Assembly (NCBI RefSeq): GCF_004340785.1
Contig: NZ_SLXS01000001.1
Span: forward strand, 62,001 to 126,000
DNA from: Tumebacillus sp. BK434
GTDB lineage: Bacteria; Bacillota; Bacilli; Tumebacillales; Tumebacillaceae
Direction: 5' to 3'
Length of the DNA stretch: 64,000 nt
The notes under the pieces were generated by a model. It was not told the origin of the DNA and ran no database searches. It saw only the letters and a list, made by a program, of their open reading frames with translations. Both the position numbers and the translations under genes were made by a program. Every line of letters starts with the position of its first letter. Within the stretch, counting starts at the first letter, position 1. Positions 10,348-18,876 of this stretch are shown in pieces.

Positions 10348-11085
10348 ATGAGAAAAATAACGTACAGGAACAGAAACAGATTGCATTCCGGCAAACTGGT
10401 CGCCGCCTGTGCCGTTTGCCTGTTGATGTTTTCCGGTATCACCGATACGCTGGCCATCAACACGTATGTCCGCGATCTGAAAGGACTGGCGATCCCGGTG
10501 CAGACCTACCGCGTCGAGCATCCGGTGGTGGCACTGACCTTTGATGTGTCGCAGGACAGCGACCCAGTCGCGCAGATTTTGGTCAAACTGCGGACCGAAC
10601 GGGCACGCGCGACCTTTTTCCTGACCGGAGAATGGGTGGAGCGACACCCGCATCTGGCCCGCGCCATCGTCAAAGAAGGGCACGAGGTGGGGCGCAGTCT
10701 GTATAGCAGCCGCACCGCATCCGAACTTTCGCCAGAGCAACTGCGCCAAGAGCTGCAAAAGACGGACGACGCTTGGCGTGCGGCACACCTGCCGGAGGTA
10801 GACCTGTTTCGCGTGCCCGACGGTGAAACGAACGGACAAGTTGCCAAAGAGATCCGCAAACGTCATGAAAATCTGATCGCCTGGTCGGTCACCGCCGTCC
10901 CGGAATCACCGGGAGCTGCTGCCGGCGTCTGGAGCGGGCTGCCGTCTGCGTTGTCGGCCGGAGACATCGTGCGCCTGCGCGCCGACCGGCTCACTTTGGA
11001 GGGGATCAGCACAGTGCTGACAGGAATTCGCGGCGCCGGCTATGACGTGAAGACGATCTCTTCGATGCAGGAGGAGGTAGAGTGA
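10348..11085 (+). CDS. Polysaccharide deacetylase-like protein lacking the metal site
   Basis: A 245-residue protein with an N-terminal signal/membrane segment (about 15-37) and a NodB-like domain. The fold is recognisable from VALTFDVSQ at about 61-69, RARATFFLTGEW and GHEVG near 111-115. However, the first motif reads TFDVS instead of TFDDG, and the second motif, normally a His pair four residues apart, reads RSLYSSR with no histidine. All metal ligands are therefore gone, so catalytic deacetylation is unlikely. The gene overlaps ylxY (GTGA junction), suggesting the two extracytoplasmic proteins act together. A ligand-binding or scaffolding role in cell wall or spore cortex is inference. 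Confidence 0.75.
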   Translation: MRKITYRNRNRLHSGKLVAACAVCLLMFSGITDTLAINTYVRDLKGLAIPVQTYRVEHPVVALTFDVSQDSDPVAQILVKLRTERARATFFLTGEWVERHPHLARAIVKEGHEVGRSLYSSRTASELSPEQLRQELQKTDDAWRAAHLPEVDLFRVPDGETNGQVAKEIRKRHENLIAWSVTAVPESPGAAAGVWSGLPSALSAGDIVRLRADRLTLEGISTVLTGIRGAGYDVKTISSMQEEVE

Positions 11086-12065
11086 CTGTGAAACGACCGT
11101 ATTTGATCGTGACGCTGACCAAACGCCGTCTGTTGCTTTGTGCGGCGGCGTTTTTGTTTTTGGCAGGCGGGCTGGTCTTGAGCGGCAGCCACGAGCAGCA
11201 GGTCGCCGTCGTCAATGTGATGACAGGGGTGAGCCACGATTCGCTCAAACAGCGGATCGAACTGCTCGCCAAAGAGTATGACAAACAACCGATCGACGCC
11301 AAGAACGATCCCGTTTGGCGGGCCATCCCCGGATTGAACGGGCTGAAAGTCGATGTCGATGCCACGTATGAAAAAACGAAAAAAGCGGGCGGCGACCGCA
11401 TCCAGGTGGTGGCGGAGCAGATTCCGCCAAAAGTGCATCTGAAAGACCTCGGCGCTGTGCCGATCTACAAAGCAAATGCGCAAAAAAAGCAAATCGCGCT
11501 TATGATCAACGTTGCTTGGGGGACAGAATATATACCAGAGATGCTCGCCACCTTGGCTGAACACCAGGTGAAAGCGACTTTCTTCCTCGACGGCAGTTGG
11601 ACGAAAAAGAATCCGGACGTCGCGAAGCAGATCGCGGCGGCCGGTCATGAGCTCGGCAACCACGCCTACTCGCACCCCGATATGTCACGGATGGGCGTCT
11701 CCGATCAGCTGCGCCAGATCACCCGCACCAACGAAGTGATCGAGGCGGCGACAGGCATCCGGCCGAAGCTGTTCGCACCGCCGTCCGGTGCGTACGCCGA
11801 TTCCACCGTCTCGACCGCCTACAAGCAGGGCATGTACACGATCCTCTGGTCGCTCGACACGGTCGACTGGAAAAAGCCACCCGCTGCGACGATCGTCAAC
11901 CGCGTGCTGTCCCGCGCGGAAAACGGTTCGATGGTGCTGATGCATCCGACCGAACCAACTCGCAACGCGCTGCGTACGATAGTACCAAGTCTCGTCAAAA
12001 AGGGCTATGGCCTGGTCACCGTTTCCGAACTGCTGGACGAAACGCGCCCTGTGCCATCCTCTTAA
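11082..12065 (+). CDS. ylxY: YlxY-type sporulation polysaccharide deacetylase family protein
   Basis: A 327-residue protein with one N-terminal membrane anchor (about 14-34) and a C-terminal NodB domain. Gene order (pnp-ylxY-mlpA-ymxH-dpaA) and sequence match YlxY, a family restricted to endospore formers. The His pair is kept (HAYSH, H194 and H198), and RPKLFAPPSGAY and LWSLDTVDW resemble later NodB motifs, but the first motif is MINVAWG (about 141-147) instead of TFDDG, so the usual catalytic aspartates are replaced. Its activity is therefore uncertain. GTG 11082 overlaps the preceding stop; a GTG at 11088 is better spaced from GGAGG (11073-11077) and is equally possible. Confidence 0.85.
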   Translation: MTVKRPYLIVTLTKRRLLLCAAAFLFLAGGLVLSGSHEQQVAVVNVMTGVSHDSLKQRIELLAKEYDKQPIDAKNDPVWRAIPGLNGLKVDVDATYEKTKKAGGDRIQVVAEQIPPKVHLKDLGAVPIYKANAQKKQIALMINVAWGTEYIPEMLATLAEHQVKATFFLDGSWTKKNPDVAKQIAAAGHELGNHAYSHPDMSRMGVSDQLRQITRTNEVIEAATGIRPKLFAPPSGAYADSTVSTAYKQGMYTILWSLDTVDWKKPPAATIVNRVLSRAENGSMVLMHPTEPTRNALRTIVPSLVKKGYGLVTVSELLDETRPVPSS

Positions 12066-12068
12066 ATT

Positions 12069-12098
12069 GGTTCGATGTGGCATCGAGCCCGGTTTTTT
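12069..12098 (+). terminator. Intrinsic terminator after ylxY
   Basis: GGTTCGATG (12069-12077) pairs with CATCGAGCC (12081-12089) with one G-T wobble and a three-base loop; six T follow at 12093-12098. Confidence 0.8.
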
Positions 12099-12175
12099 GC
12101 TATAGTAAACCTGATTCAGTCAGATAGAAATCGTCATAGAAGTAAGAGTCTCTCGTTGACAAGAGGAGGATGTTC

Positions 12176-13420
12176 TTGATTTATCGTGAAGTGCTCCAAA
12201 ACGGGATACGAGTGGTCATCGAAGAAATACCATCGGTGCGCTCCGTATCGCTGGGGATCTGGGTCGGGGCTGGCTCCCGCGACGAAAGTCCGCAGAATAA
12301 CGGCGTTACCCATTTTATTGAACACATGATGTTTAAAGGAACGGAGAAGCTGAACGCGCGCCAGATCGCCGAGCTGTTCGACGGCATCGGCGGGCAGGTC
12401 AACGCTTTTACGTCCAAGGAATACACATGCTATTACGCGAAAGTGCTGGACGAACATTTCGGGCTGGCGCTGGAGACGCTCGGCGATATGGTGCTTAACT
12501 CAAAGTTTGCGGAGGAGGAGCTGGCCAAAGAGCGTCGCGTGGTCCTTGAAGAGATCAAGATGTACGAAGATGCTCCGGATGATCTGGTGCATGACATGAT
12601 CGCCGAAGTGGTGTTTCAAAAGCACCCGCTCGGCTACAACATCCTCGGCACGGAAGCCAACCTCAACGCGTTTGTGCCACAGGATCTGTTCTCTTATATG
12701 GAAGAGAAATACACGACCGACAACGTGGTCATCGCGATCGCCGGCAACGTCAAGCGCGACCACGCCGTGGCGCTGGCGAGCAAGCTGTTCGGCCACCTGC
12801 AGCCGTCGCGCATTTCGCGACAGGAAGAGCAGGCGGTGTTCCATGCCGGCAAAGCGATCCGCAACAAGAAGACCGAGCAGGCGCACATCGTGCTGGGCGC
12901 GCCTGGCATCGCGTATGATGATCCGATGATCTACCCGGTGATCCTGTTTAACAACGTGCTGGGCGGGTCGTCCTCGTCGCGCCTGTTCCAGGAGATCCGC
13001 GAAGAGCGCGGTCTGGCCTATTCGATCTACAGCTACCACACCGCGTACAAAGACATCGGCATGTTCGGGCTCTATGTCGGCACCGCTCCGGAGCGGGCGC
13101 AGCACGTGCTCGACCTCTGCGAACAGGTGCTCGGCGGCATCGCGCAACATGGCATCACCGCTGACGAGCTGAACAAAGCGAAAGAGCAGGTGAAAGGCTC
13201 GCTGATGCTCTCCTTGGAGAGCACGTCCTCGCGCATGTCGAGACTTGGCAAAAACGAGCTGCTCGGCCGCCACATCTCGCTTGACGAGATGGTCGACAAG
13301 ATCAAAAACGTGACGCTGGAAGATGTCAAAACGGCGGCGGGCGCGATCCTTGGCGGCAAATTCGCGATGTCGGCCGTCGGACCGCTGGACGATCTGCGGG
13401 CACCGGGCGAAACGAAATAA
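12176..13420 (+). CDS. mlpA: M16-family zinc peptidase (MlpA/YmxG, processing-peptidase-like)
   Basis: A 414-residue pitrilysin-type metallopeptidase. The inverted zinc motif HFIEH is at residues 46-50, and GGSSSSRLFQEIREERGLAYSI is the conserved region of the second M16 half. Homologues cleave peptides and are related to mitochondrial processing peptidase; the B. subtilis gene lies in the same place, upstream of ymxH and dpaA. The start is set at TTG 12176 because GAGGAGG (12163-12169) is six bases upstream; the ATG at 12170 directly abuts that site. Terminators on both sides make it a single-gene unit. The substrate is unknown. Confidence 0.92.
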   Translation: MIYREVLQNGIRVVIEEIPSVRSVSLGIWVGAGSRDESPQNNGVTHFIEHMMFKGTEKLNARQIAELFDGIGGQVNAFTSKEYTCYYAKVLDEHFGLALETLGDMVLNSKFAEEELAKERRVVLEEIKMYEDAPDDLVHDMIAEVVFQKHPLGYNILGTEANLNAFVPQDLFSYMEEKYTTDNVVIAIAGNVKRDHAVALASKLFGHLQPSRISRQEEQAVFHAGKAIRNKKTEQAHIVLGAPGIAYDDPMIYPVILFNNVLGGSSSSRLFQEIREERGLAYSIYSYHTAYKDIGMFGLYVGTAPERAQHVLDLCEQVLGGIAQHGITADELNKAKEQVKGSLMLSLESTSSRMSRLGKNELLGRHISLDEMVDKIKNVTLEDVKTAAGAILGGKFAMSAVGPLDDLRAPGETK

Positions 13421-13431
13421 GCGTTTTCATG

Positions 13432-13470
13432 AAAAGCACCTGATCGCTTCAGGTGCTTTTTCGATTTTTT
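13432..13470 (+). terminator. Intrinsic terminator after mlpA
   Basis: Perfect 12-base arms AAAAGCACCTGA (13432-13443) and TCAGGTGCTTTT (13449-13460), five-base loop, followed by a T-rich tail. Confidence 0.88.
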
Positions 13471-13510
13471 TGCGCATAAGAGGTAACAAAGACAGGAGGG
13501 ATCAGGACAG

Positions 13511-13792
13511 ATGAGACTGAGTGAACTGGCAGGGAAAGAACTGATCGACGTGCGTTCCGGCACCCGGATTGGCATGCTCGGGGGCGCCGATTTGTTTATT
13601 GATGAAGTGAGCGGGCAGATCCATTCGATCGTCATCACCCAAGGCGGATTTTTCAACAAGCGGAAAGACCAGTCGGTCATCCCGTGGGCGGCGATCCACA
13701 AGGTCGGCCCTGACATGATCCTGCTCGATTCGACCCAGGAGGCGCGCGGCGCCTATGCGGTGTTTGGCACCACCGACTCGCCCAGCGCATAG
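13511..13792 (+). CDS. ymxH: YlmC/YmxH family sporulation protein (PRC-barrel)
   Basis: A 93-residue PRC-barrel-like protein. The first strands (MRLSELAGKELIDVRSGTRIG) and the IHSIVI core fit the YlmC/YmxH family, which is conserved among endospore formers and expressed in sporulation, though its molecular role is unknown. Position between mlpA and dpaA matches B. subtilis. A GGAGGG about 13 bases upstream and AGGACAG nearer the start can act as ribosome binding site. A sigma-K-like promoter for the next operon overlaps its 3' end. Confidence 0.85.
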   Translation: MRLSELAGKELIDVRSGTRIGMLGGADLFIDEVSGQIHSIVITQGGFFNKRKDQSVIPWAAIHKVGPDMILLDSTQEARGAYAVFGTTDSPSA

Positions 13793-13796
13793 GATA
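13769..13796 (+). promoter_or_regulatory. Putative sigma-K promoter for dpaAB
   Basis: ACC at 13769-13771 (family -35: AC) is followed after 16 bases by CATAGGATA (13788-13796), an exact match to the sigma-K -10 pattern CATAnnnTA. It overlaps the ymxH stop codon. dpaAB is a mother-cell sigma-K operon in B. subtilis, which supports the assignment. Confidence 0.5.
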
Positions 13797-13876
13797 TCTC
13801 ACCTGCAGCGACCCGCGGCACTGGAGATTCCCCGTTATCTGTGCAGCAAGGTCTCAGGAAGAATTGGCTGTGTGCC

Positions 13877-13904
13877 TTGAATTTTCTTGTGTTTCGCGTA
13901 AAAT
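13877..13904 (+). promoter_or_regulatory. Putative sigma-A promoter upstream of dpaA-dpaB-asd-dapG-dapA
   Basis: TTGAAT (13877-13882) and TAAAAT (13899-13904) are separated by 16 bases, close to the dpaA start. A vegetative promoter here would let the downstream asd, dapG and dapA genes be expressed outside sporulation. Confidence 0.5.
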
Positions 13905-13927
13905 GTTGTGAAAGGGGTAACCGGAGC

Positions 13928-14806
13928 ATGCTGACAGGGATCAAAATGGCGTTCGTCGGCGGCGACGCTCGCATGATTGAAGTGATCAAGTATGCGATCG
14001 AACTCGATGCGAGCATCGTTTTGATCGGCTTCGACCAACTTGAGACCCCCCTCGCAGATACGGTAAAGGCAGAACTTGACCCAGATGCATTCAGAGACGT
14101 AGACGCAATCGTGCTTCCTGTGACCGGGATGGATGATGCTGGCCGCGTGGAATCTCGTTATTCCAAGGAAGAGCTGGTACTGGCGGATCATCACTTTTCC
14201 GCAGTCCGGCAGGGGGCGCTCATCTTTACCGGGATCGCAAGGAAGCGACTGACGGAGGTGTGTCAGACCAAAGGTCTGCGCCTGATCCAACTGATGGAGC
14301 TCGATGAGGTGGCGATCAAGAATTCTGTGCCTTCTGCCGAAGGGGCGATCGCGATGGCGATGGAGCATACGGATATCACGATCCATGGTTCGCGCTCCGT
14401 AGTGCTCGGGTTCGGGCGCTGCGGGATCACCCTGGCCCGGATGCTGAACGGCATCGGGGCGGATGTACGGGTCTGTGCGAGGAAAGAGCCGGACCTCGCC
14501 CGCATTGAAGAGATGGGGCTTGAGGCATACCCGATGAATGAAATCGGAAAGGCGGTAAGCGATGCGGAGCTGATCTTCAACACGATTCCGCATCTTGTGT
14601 TGTCAGCCGAAGTGCTGGCGCGGGTGCCGAAGTCCTGTGTGATTATCGACATCGCGTCCAAGCCGGGCGGCACCGACTTTCGCTATGCAGAAAAACGGGG
14701 AATCAAAGCAATTCTTGCTCCAGGCCTGCCGGGGATCGTTGCCCCGAAGACCGCAGGGCAGATTTTGGCAAGGACGCTCTGCCGGATCCTTTGGGAGTAC
14801 GCATAA
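13928..14806 (+). CDS. dpaA: Dipicolinate synthase subunit A
   Basis: A 292-residue protein matching DpaA (SpoVFA). It has an N-terminal domain (GGDARMIEVIKYAIE) and a Rossmann-type NAD(P)-binding domain with VLGFGRCGITLARML. With DpaB it oxidises dihydrodipicolinate (or its precursor) to dipicolinic acid, the calcium-chelating compound of the spore core. ATG 13928 is chosen from the AAAGGGGT ribosome binding site about ten bases upstream; the frame is open further upstream but without family similarity. It starts the dpaA-dpaB-asd-dapG-dapA cluster, which keeps precursor synthesis and dipicolinate formation together. Confidence 0.95.
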   Translation: MLTGIKMAFVGGDARMIEVIKYAIELDASIVLIGFDQLETPLADTVKAELDPDAFRDVDAIVLPVTGMDDAGRVESRYSKEELVLADHHFSAVRQGALIFTGIARKRLTEVCQTKGLRLIQLMELDEVAIKNSVPSAEGAIAMAMEHTDITIHGSRSVVLGFGRCGITLARMLNGIGADVRVCARKEPDLARIEEMGLEAYPMNEIGKAVSDAELIFNTIPHLVLSAEVLARVPKSCVIIDIASKPGGTDFRYAEKRGIKAILAPGLPGIVAPKTAGQILARTLCRILWEYA

Positions 14807-14822
14807 CCTGGAGGTATCGGCG

Positions 14823-15425
14823 ATGGAATTGAAAGGGAAAACGATTGGTTTTGGTCTTACCGGTTCACATTGCACGTACGCGGAAGTACAGCCGGCGATG
14901 GAAGCGCTGGTAAATGCCGGAGCCCGCGTGATTCCTGTCTTGTCCTATACGGTACAGTCGACTTCCACCCGTTTCGCCGAAGCGGATGAATGGGTGGCGA
15001 CGATTGAGCAGATCACCGGCGAGCAAGCGATCAAGTCGATTCCGGAGGCCGAACCGCTCGGCCCCTCGAAACTGCTCGACTGCATGCTGATCGCACCCTG
15101 CACCGGCAACTCGCTGGCGAAGCTGGCCAACGCGATGAACGAATCGCCCGTGCTGATGGCAGCGAAATCAACGCTGCGCAACGACCGCCCGGTCGTCGTG
15201 TCGATCTCGACCAATGACGGCCTGGGGCTCAATGCGACCAACATCGGGCGGCTGCTGGCGACGAAGAACATTTTCTTTGTCCCGTTTGGGCAAGATGACC
15301 CGTGGAAGAAAATCAATTCGCTGGTCGCGCGAAACGAGCTGATTTTGGAAACGATCGAACAGGCGCTGGAGAAGAAGCAGCTCCAGCCGATGATCGTGGA
15401 GAAGTGGCGCGACCTGCAAAAATAA
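14823..15425 (+). CDS. dpaB: Dipicolinate synthase subunit B
   Basis: A 200-residue flavoprotein-like subunit (SpoVFB). The N-terminal GKTIGFGLTGSHCTY and central LIAPCTGNSLAKLA blocks are typical of the DpaB and phosphopantothenoylcysteine-decarboxylase-like flavoprotein fold. It partners DpaA in forming dipicolinic acid in the mother cell. TGGAGGT lies just before ATG 14823, 16 bases after the dpaA stop; the upstream extension of the frame overlaps dpaA and is not used. asd follows 37 bases later without a terminator, so read-through into the lysine genes is expected. Confidence 0.95.
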   Translation: MELKGKTIGFGLTGSHCTYAEVQPAMEALVNAGARVIPVLSYTVQSTSTRFAEADEWVATIEQITGEQAIKSIPEAEPLGPSKLLDCMLIAPCTGNSLAKLANAMNESPVLMAAKSTLRNDRPVVVSISTNDGLGLNATNIGRLLATKNIFFVPFGQDDPWKKINSLVARNELILETIEQALEKKQLQPMIVEKWRDLQK

Positions 15426-15462
15426 ACAGCAAGCTTACTTGACGAGGAGTTGGACGATCGAA

Positions 15463-16500
15463 ATGGTAAAAAAAGAACGCTACAATGTTGCAGTGGTTGG
15501 AGCCACAGGCGCAGTCGGTCAGAAAATGATTGAAACTCTGGAGAAACGGGATTTCCCCGTTGGCGAACTCCGCTTGCTCGCCTCTCCTCGTTCTGTTGGC
15601 CAGCAAGTGACGTTTAAAGGCCAGACCTATACGGTGGAAGAAGCCCGTCCGGAAGCGTTCGAAGGCATCGACTTCGCGCTGTTCTCGGCGGGCGGTTCCA
15701 TCTCTGAGAAACTGGCTCCGGAAGCGGTGGAGCGCGGTGCGGTCGTCATCGACAACACCAGCGCGTTCCGCATGGTGCCGGAAGTGCCGCTCGTCGTGCC
15801 GGAAGTCAACCCGCACGCGATCTCGCAGCACCAGGGCATCATCGCCAATCCGAACTGCTCGACGATCCAGATGGTCGTCGCGCTCAAGCCGCTCTATGAT
15901 GCTTATGGCATCGAGCGCATCATCGTCTCGACCTACCAGGCGGTGTCCGGCGCCGGGCAAAAAGGCGTCGACGACCTGCTCGACCAGACCCGCGCCGTGC
16001 TGAACGGCGAAGAGGTGGTCGGCACGCATCTGCCGGTCGGCTCACAGCCGAAGAAACACCAGATGGCGTTTAACGCGATCCCGCAGATCGACGTGTTTGA
16101 AGAAAACGGTTTTTCCAAAGAAGAGATGAAGATGGTCAACGAGACGCGCAAGATCTTCGGCGACCAAGAGATCCAAGTCACGCCGACCGCTGTGCGTATT
16201 CCGGTCATGTACGGCCATGCCGAAGCGGTTTACATTGAGACGGAGAAGTCGTTCGACCTCGAAGAGGTGCGCCAACTGCTCGAGCAGGCGCCGGGCGTGA
16301 CGGTGATCGACAACCTGAAAGAACAGGAGTACCCGATGCCGGCGATGGCAGAGGGCACTCATGACGTGTATGTGGGGCGCATCCGCCGCGACCTGTTCCA
16401 TCCGCGCGGCTTGAACTTGTGGGTAGTATCTGACAACGTGCTCAAAGGCGCTGCCTGGAACGCGGTGCAGATTGCGGAATATATGGTGAAATCCAAGTAG
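15463..16500 (+). CDS. asd: Aspartate-semialdehyde dehydrogenase
   Basis: A 345-residue NADPH enzyme reducing aspartyl phosphate to aspartate semialdehyde, the branch point to lysine, threonine and methionine. The nucleotide loop VVGATGAVGQKM is at the N-terminus and the catalytic cysteine is C132 in NPNCSTIQM. Later family blocks include QAVSGAGQKG and RIPVMYGHAE. I use ATG 15463; an in-frame TTG at 15439 would place the GAGGAG ribosome binding site inside the gene. It is followed by dapG after 15 bases. Together with dpaAB this supplies both diaminopimelate and dipicolinate. Confidence 0.95.
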   Translation: MVKKERYNVAVVGATGAVGQKMIETLEKRDFPVGELRLLASPRSVGQQVTFKGQTYTVEEARPEAFEGIDFALFSAGGSISEKLAPEAVERGAVVIDNTSAFRMVPEVPLVVPEVNPHAISQHQGIIANPNCSTIQMVVALKPLYDAYGIERIIVSTYQAVSGAGQKGVDDLLDQTRAVLNGEEVVGTHLPVGSQPKKHQMAFNAIPQIDVFEENGFSKEEMKMVNETRKIFGDQEIQVTPTAVRIPVMYGHAEAVYIETEKSFDLEEVRQLLEQAPGVTVIDNLKEQEYPMPAMAEGTHDVYVGRIRRDLFHPRGLNLWVVSDNVLKGAAWNAVQIAEYMVKSK

Positions 16501-16515
16501 TAAGAAGGGGACTGC

Positions 16516-17733
16516 ATGCGAATACTCGTTCAAAAGTTCGGTGGCACTTCGGTGGCCACGCGAGAGATCAGGGAACAAGCGATCGAACACATCCTGGAGG
16601 CCAAGTCGCTCGGGTACAGCGTCGTGGTCGTCGTCTCGGCGATGGGGCGCAAAGGAGATCCGTACGCGACCGACTCGCTGCTCTCTTTGATCGACGAGCA
16701 GGACAGAACCTCCCGCCGCGAAGTGGATCTCTTGATGTCTTGCGGCGAAGTGATCTCCGGCGTCGTGTTTGCCGCGCAGCTGCGCTCGCACGGCGTGGAG
16801 GCGACCGTCTTGAACGGCGGTCAGGCGGGGATCACGACCAACGATGATTTTTCCCAGGCGCAGATCATGACGATCAACCCGAAGCGGATCTTGCAGGAGC
16901 TCGAGCATGACCGCGTGGTGATCGTGACCGGTTTTCAAGGCTGGACGAAAGACTATGAAACGACGACCCTCGGCCGCGGCGGCAGTGACACGACGGCGAC
17001 CGCGCTCGCCGTGGCGCTCGATGCGGAAGTGGTCGACATCTTCACCGACGTCGCAGGCATCATGACGGCCGACCCCCGCATCGTCGATGACGCGAGACGC
17101 CTGCGCTCCGTCACCTACAGCGAGATCTGCAACCTCGCCTATCAGGGCGCGAAGGTGATCCATCCCCGCGCCGTAGAGATCGCGATGCAAAAAAACATCC
17201 CGATCCGCGTGCGGGCGACTTCTTCGAAAGAGGAAGGAACGCTGGTCACCTCACAGACCGGGACGGACCGCATCGAAGGCGAACTGCGCGATCAGCTGGT
17301 GACCGGCATCACGCAGACGGCGAACGTCACTCAGCTGAAAGTGTTTGCCGAACCCGGCGATAACGGGATGCAGTTGAAAGTGTTTCGGGCGATGGCTGCG
17401 AACGGGATCTCGGTCGATTTCATCAACGTCAATGCGCGCGGCGTCGTCTATACCGTCTCAGACCATGATACGAACAAGGCGATCCATGTGCTGGAAGACC
17501 TCGGCTTCCGTCCGGAAGTGACGCGCGGCTGTGCAAAAGTGTCGGCGGTTGGCGCCGGTATCGCCGGCGTCCCGGGCGTGATGGCGCTGATCCTCGAAGC
17601 GATCACGTCGGAAGGCATCGAGATCCTGCAATCGGCCGACTCGCATACGACGATCTGGTGCCTCGTGCGCGGTGAAGATATGGCACAAGCTGTGCGCGCC
17701 CTGCACAACAAATTCGAACTGCACGCTCTGTAA
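16516..17733 (+). CDS. dapG: Aspartokinase I
   Basis: A 405-residue aspartate kinase, the first step of the aspartate pathway. The N-terminal KFGGTSVA motif, the GRGGSDTTA catalytic loop and two C-terminal ACT domains are visible (VTGITQTANVTQLKVF begins the first). The length and genomic position next to asd and dapA match the B. subtilis dapG isozyme, which is feedback-controlled by diaminopimelate; that regulation is taken from the family. AGAAGGGG precedes the ATG. No lysine riboswitch is seen ahead of the gene, as expected for this isozyme. Confidence 0.93.
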   Translation: MRILVQKFGGTSVATREIREQAIEHILEAKSLGYSVVVVVSAMGRKGDPYATDSLLSLIDEQDRTSRREVDLLMSCGEVISGVVFAAQLRSHGVEATVLNGGQAGITTNDDFSQAQIMTINPKRILQELEHDRVVIVTGFQGWTKDYETTTLGRGGSDTTATALAVALDAEVVDIFTDVAGIMTADPRIVDDARRLRSVTYSEICNLAYQGAKVIHPRAVEIAMQKNIPIRVRATSSKEEGTLVTSQTGTDRIEGELRDQLVTGITQTANVTQLKVFAEPGDNGMQLKVFRAMAANGISVDFINVNARGVVYTVSDHDTNKAIHVLEDLGFRPEVTRGCAKVSAVGAGIAGVPGVMALILEAITSEGIEILQSADSHTTIWCLVRGEDMAQAVRALHNKFELHAL

Positions 17734-17780
17734 TCGGAGCAGAAGATTCAAACTTAATATCCAAGGATGGTGTGTAGACA

Positions 17781-18662
17781 GTGGCAGTGGATTTTGGAAG
17801 ACTCTTGACCGCGATGGTCACTCCGTTTGATGACAATGAGGAGATCGACTACGGGCGTTTGGACCGTCTGATCGATCATCTGATCGCGACCGGTACGACA
17901 ACGCTCGTCGTTTCCGGCACGACCGGCGAATCGCCGACTTTGACACACGATGAGAAGATCTCCCTGTTCAAATATGTGGTGGAAAAAGCGGCCGGCCGTG
18001 TCAAAGTGGTCGCCGGGACGTCGAGCAACAGCACGAAAGCATCGGTCAAACTGTCGCAGGAAGCGGAAGCGGCCGGCGTGGACGGCCTGCTGCTCGTGGT
18101 GCCGTACTACAACAAGCCGTCGCAAGAGGGCATGTACCAGCACTTCAAAGCGATCGCCGAGTCGGTGCAGATTCCCTGCATCCTGTACAACATTCCGGGC
18201 CGCACCGGCGTGAACATGACGTCGGAGACCACTCTGCGCCTCGCCGAGATCGACAACGTGGTGGCGACCAAAGAATCGAGCGGCGACTTCAACCAGATCT
18301 CGGAGATCACAGCAGCCGCGCCGGCCGGATTCAAGGTGTACAGCGGCGACGACTACCTGACCCTGCCGATGCTGTCTGTCGGGGCTTATGGCATCGTCTC
18401 GGTGGCTTCGCACGTCATCGGCAGCGAGATGACCGAGATGATCAATCAGTTTGTGGAAGGCAATGTGGCGGAAGCAGCGCAGATTCACGCCAAGCTGCTG
18501 CCGGTCTTCCAAGGCCTGTTCCTCGCCACCAACCCGACGCTCGTCAAAGCTGCGCTGAACCAGAGCGGCGTCGAAGTCGGTGGCGTGCGCCTGCCGCTTA
18601 CGGCTGCGCCGTTCGAGCTGGTCGAAGAGATTGGCACCCGTTTGAAAAAAGTCAAAGGCTAA
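17781..18662 (+). CDS. dapA: 4-hydroxy-tetrahydrodipicolinate synthase
   Basis: A 293-residue TIM-barrel lyase condensing pyruvate with aspartate semialdehyde, the first step dedicated to lysine and diaminopimelate. The Schiff-base lysine is K164 in VATKESSGD; the GTTGESPTL phosphate/substrate loop and the YNIPGRTGV motif are present. A GTG start follows GGATGGTG. Its product feeds both peptidoglycan synthesis and DpaAB at the head of the cluster. A strong terminator ends the operon. Confidence 0.96.
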   Translation: MAVDFGRLLTAMVTPFDDNEEIDYGRLDRLIDHLIATGTTTLVVSGTTGESPTLTHDEKISLFKYVVEKAAGRVKVVAGTSSNSTKASVKLSQEAEAAGVDGLLLVVPYYNKPSQEGMYQHFKAIAESVQIPCILYNIPGRTGVNMTSETTLRLAEIDNVVATKESSGDFNQISEITAAAPAGFKVYSGDDYLTLPMLSVGAYGIVSVASHVIGSEMTEMINQFVEGNVAEAAQIHAKLLPVFQGLFLATNPTLVKAALNQSGVEVGGVRLPLTAAPFELVEEIGTRLKKVKG

Positions 18663-18673
18663 GACGCTTCGCC

Positions 18674-18716
18674 AAAAGAGGAGCGGCTCTCCCGTGCAGA
18701 GCCTGCTCCTCTTTTT
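18674..18716 (+). terminator. Intrinsic terminator after dapA
   Basis: GAGGAGC-GGCTCT pairs with AGAGCC-GCTCCTC with one bulged T, extended by an A/T base; the right arm runs into five T at 18712-18716. Confidence 0.88.
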
Positions 18717-18766
18717 GTTGTGTAAGCCTGGTTTTCGACGGAAATACTACGCTCAATGGCTCTCTC

Positions 18767-18795
18767 TTGTAACGAAGATATAGTTCATGTATAAT
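18767..18795 (+). promoter_or_regulatory. Sigma-A promoter for the RNase J gene
   Basis: TTGTAA (18767-18772) and a perfect TATAAT (18790-18795) with 17-base spacing, 81 bases before the start codon. Confidence 0.8.
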
Positions 18796-18876
18796 ATTTA
18801 CCAAGTGACTGGTACGGGTTTTTGGTGACACGAACTAGGACAAGCGAATGAATCGGATACTTTTGGAGGTGTAGTT

